From Rhizobiaceae bacterium (GTDB lineage Bacteria > Pseudomonadota > Alphaproteobacteria > Rhizobiales > Rhizobiaceae), in assembly GCA_019635755.1 (NCBI GenBank), contig JAHBYW010000009.1, positions 1 to 64,000 on the forward strand: a DNA stretch of 64,000 bases. Reading direction: 5' to 3'. Below are positions 62,991 through 64,000 of this stretch, in pieces (positions within the stretch are counted from its first letter, which is position 1; each line of letters begins with the position of its first letter). Both the position numbers and the translations under genes were made by a program. The notes under the pieces are model-generated. The model was not told the origin of the DNA and made no database searches. It saw nothing but the letters and a program-made list of their open reading frames with translations.

Positions 62991-63095
62991 GCATGTCTTC
63001 CGAAAGTGGTCACCGGTTTCGGGACGAAGACATGCGCACGAACAAGAAGCTTGAGCATGTCGCCCGAAAAAACCGGATTCGGGGCACCGACATGC
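62991..63095. repeat. Two copies of a GCATGTC...GACATGC palindrome
   Basis: Copy 1 (62991-63035) and copy 2 (63055-63095) each begin with GCATGTC, contain CCGAAA...CCGGxTTCGG, and end with GACATGC. They are hairpin-forming intergenic repeats of a type widespread in Rhizobiales. Downstream, GCGCCGCG/CGCGGCGC (63114-63143) forms another hairpin. The remaining sequence to 63226 shows no gene. Confidence 0.65.
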
Positions 63096-63226
63096 TACAA
63101 AACTGGACTTAGAGCGCCGCGCGAATCTCAAAGATCGCGGCGCGCTTTGGTGGCCGGCGGATAGTGGGGGCAATTTCCGTTGCGACAGCATTCTGTCCCG
63201 GCGATGCCCTATGCTAAGAGCCACGC

Positions 63227-64000
63227 ATGCCGACGAACCCGCTCCACGACGCCCTCTTCCGCCCGCACGCGAACAGCGTGCGCACATTCCTGATCCTCAA
63301 GGATGGGCGCGAGATCAGCCATCGCGAGTTCCATGCGATGGCCGCGCGCATCGGCCACGCGTTGTCGGCAGCCGGGGTGGGCCCAGGTGACCGCGTGGCG
63401 CTGCAGGCGAAGAAGTCGCCGGAGGCGCTCGCCGTCTATGCCGCTTGCGTCGGCATCGGCGCCGTCTTCCTGCCGCTCAACACCGCCTACACGCCCTCGG
63501 AGCTCGACTATTTCGTCGGCGATTCGGCTGCGAAAGTGCTGATCTGCGACGGGGGGTCGGAGACGCAACTGCGTCCGCTCGCGGAAAGACACGGCGTGAC
63601 CCTGTTCACGCTGAACGGCGACGGCTCGGGCACGCTTGTCGACGAAGCGCGCGCCATGCCGGACGCGATGGACATTGCGCCGCGGGCCGCCAGCGACCTG
63701 GCCGCGCTGCTCTATACATCAGGCACGACGGGACGCTCGAAGGGCGCCATGCTGACGCAGGACAACCTCTTGTCCAACGCCAAGGCGCTGGCCGGGAGCT
63801 GGCGCTTCACCGACGCTGACGTGCTGCTGCACGCGCTGCCGATCTTCCACACGCATGGGCTCTTCGTCGCGACCAACGTGATGTTGCTCGCGGGCGGCTC
63901 CATGATCTTCCTGCCCGGCCTCGACGTCGACGACCTGATCGCCAACATGCCGCGCGCCACGACGATGATGGGCGTGCCGACGTTCTATACGCGGCTGCTG
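63227..64000 (+). CDS. matB: Malonyl-CoA synthetase (MatB-like), cut by window end
   Basis: The first 258 codons of an acyl-adenylate synthetase. The AMP-binding signature 'LLYTSGTTGRSKGAMLTQDN' is present, and 'ALPIFHTHGLFVATN' and 'RATTMMGVPTFYTRLL' match MatB closely. MatB activates malonate to malonyl-CoA with ATP and CoA. The gene continues beyond 64000. It is divergent from the dipeptidase, with the palindromic repeats between. Malonate or malonate semialdehyde from beta-alanine-like amines could link it to the adjacent cluster, but this is speculation. Confidence 0.88.
   Translation, partial: MPTNPLHDALFRPHANSVRTFLILKDGREISHREFHAMAARIGHALSAAGVGPGDRVALQAKKSPEALAVYAACVGIGAVFLPLNTAYTPSELDYFVGDSAAKVLICDGGSETQLRPLAERHGVTLFTLNGDGSGTLVDEARAMPDAMDIAPRAASDLAALLYTSGTTGRSKGAMLTQDNLLSNAKALAGSWRFTDADVLLHALPIFHTHGLFVATNVMLLAGGSMIFLPGLDVDDLIANMPRATTMMGVPTFYTRLL

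Overview
The window is high-GC DNA with the gene complement of an alphaproteobacterium, most likely Hyphomicrobiales (Rhizobiales), Phyllobacteriaceae-like. Supporting signs are the ~910-residue SecA with a SEC-C tail beside a periplasmic parvulin, the small DsbB/YqaA pair, abundant OmpR regulators and HWE-free two-component genes, a MatB-type malonyl-CoA synthetase, and intergenic palindromes of the kind scattered through rhizobial genomes. No species name can be supported from the sequence alone.

Layout. 0-5 kb: envelope and housekeeping genes (DsbB-like, YqaA-like, NADAR glycosidase, tRNA-Leu(CAA), a GNAT enzyme and polysaccharide flippase pair). 5-11.2 kb: accessory DNA, with a membrane-anchored STAND-like ATPase carrying eleven 42-residue repeats, an M2 (ACE-like) dipeptidase and the remnant of a Phd/YefM antitoxin. 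11.2-15.1 kb: core secA and a divergent SurA/PrsA-type isomerase. 15.1-28.5 kb: the most unusual part, a dense set of signalling proteins: nSTAND1-WD40 ATPase, triple TIR-like protein, Crp-like/TPR/SLOG-like fusion, FHA-like/TM/trypsin protease, TPR-Ser/Thr kinase and a secreted S1 protease. 28.5-38.2 kb: a frameshifted L,D-transpeptidase, several two-component genes, a MarR regulator and an Lgt-like paralogue. 38.3-43.6 kb: a two-gene ATP-dependent Fe-S activase system. 43.6-46.4 kb: a TbpB-like surface lipoprotein and its Slam exporter. 46.6-64 kb: a catabolic region for a (probably N-methylated or polyamine-like) amine.

How the genes may work together. The 15-28.5 kb block combines a kinase, a phosphopeptide-type reader on a transmembrane protease, a STAND switch with a WD40 sensor, TIR effectors and a Crp-type regulator. 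This is the architecture expected of a conflict or stress-response system, and I consider it the best candidate for an undescribed system here. The amine region contains a BetI-like TetR regulator; three near-identical palindromes (around 46636, 49735 and 56680) lie upstream of the Rieske oxygenase, between the aminotransferase and the ABC transporter, and between the methyltransferase-regulator-binding protein-oxidase operon and the FAD enzyme-GcvT-like operon. They suggest one local regulon covering uptake, oxidation, transamination and one-carbon transfer.
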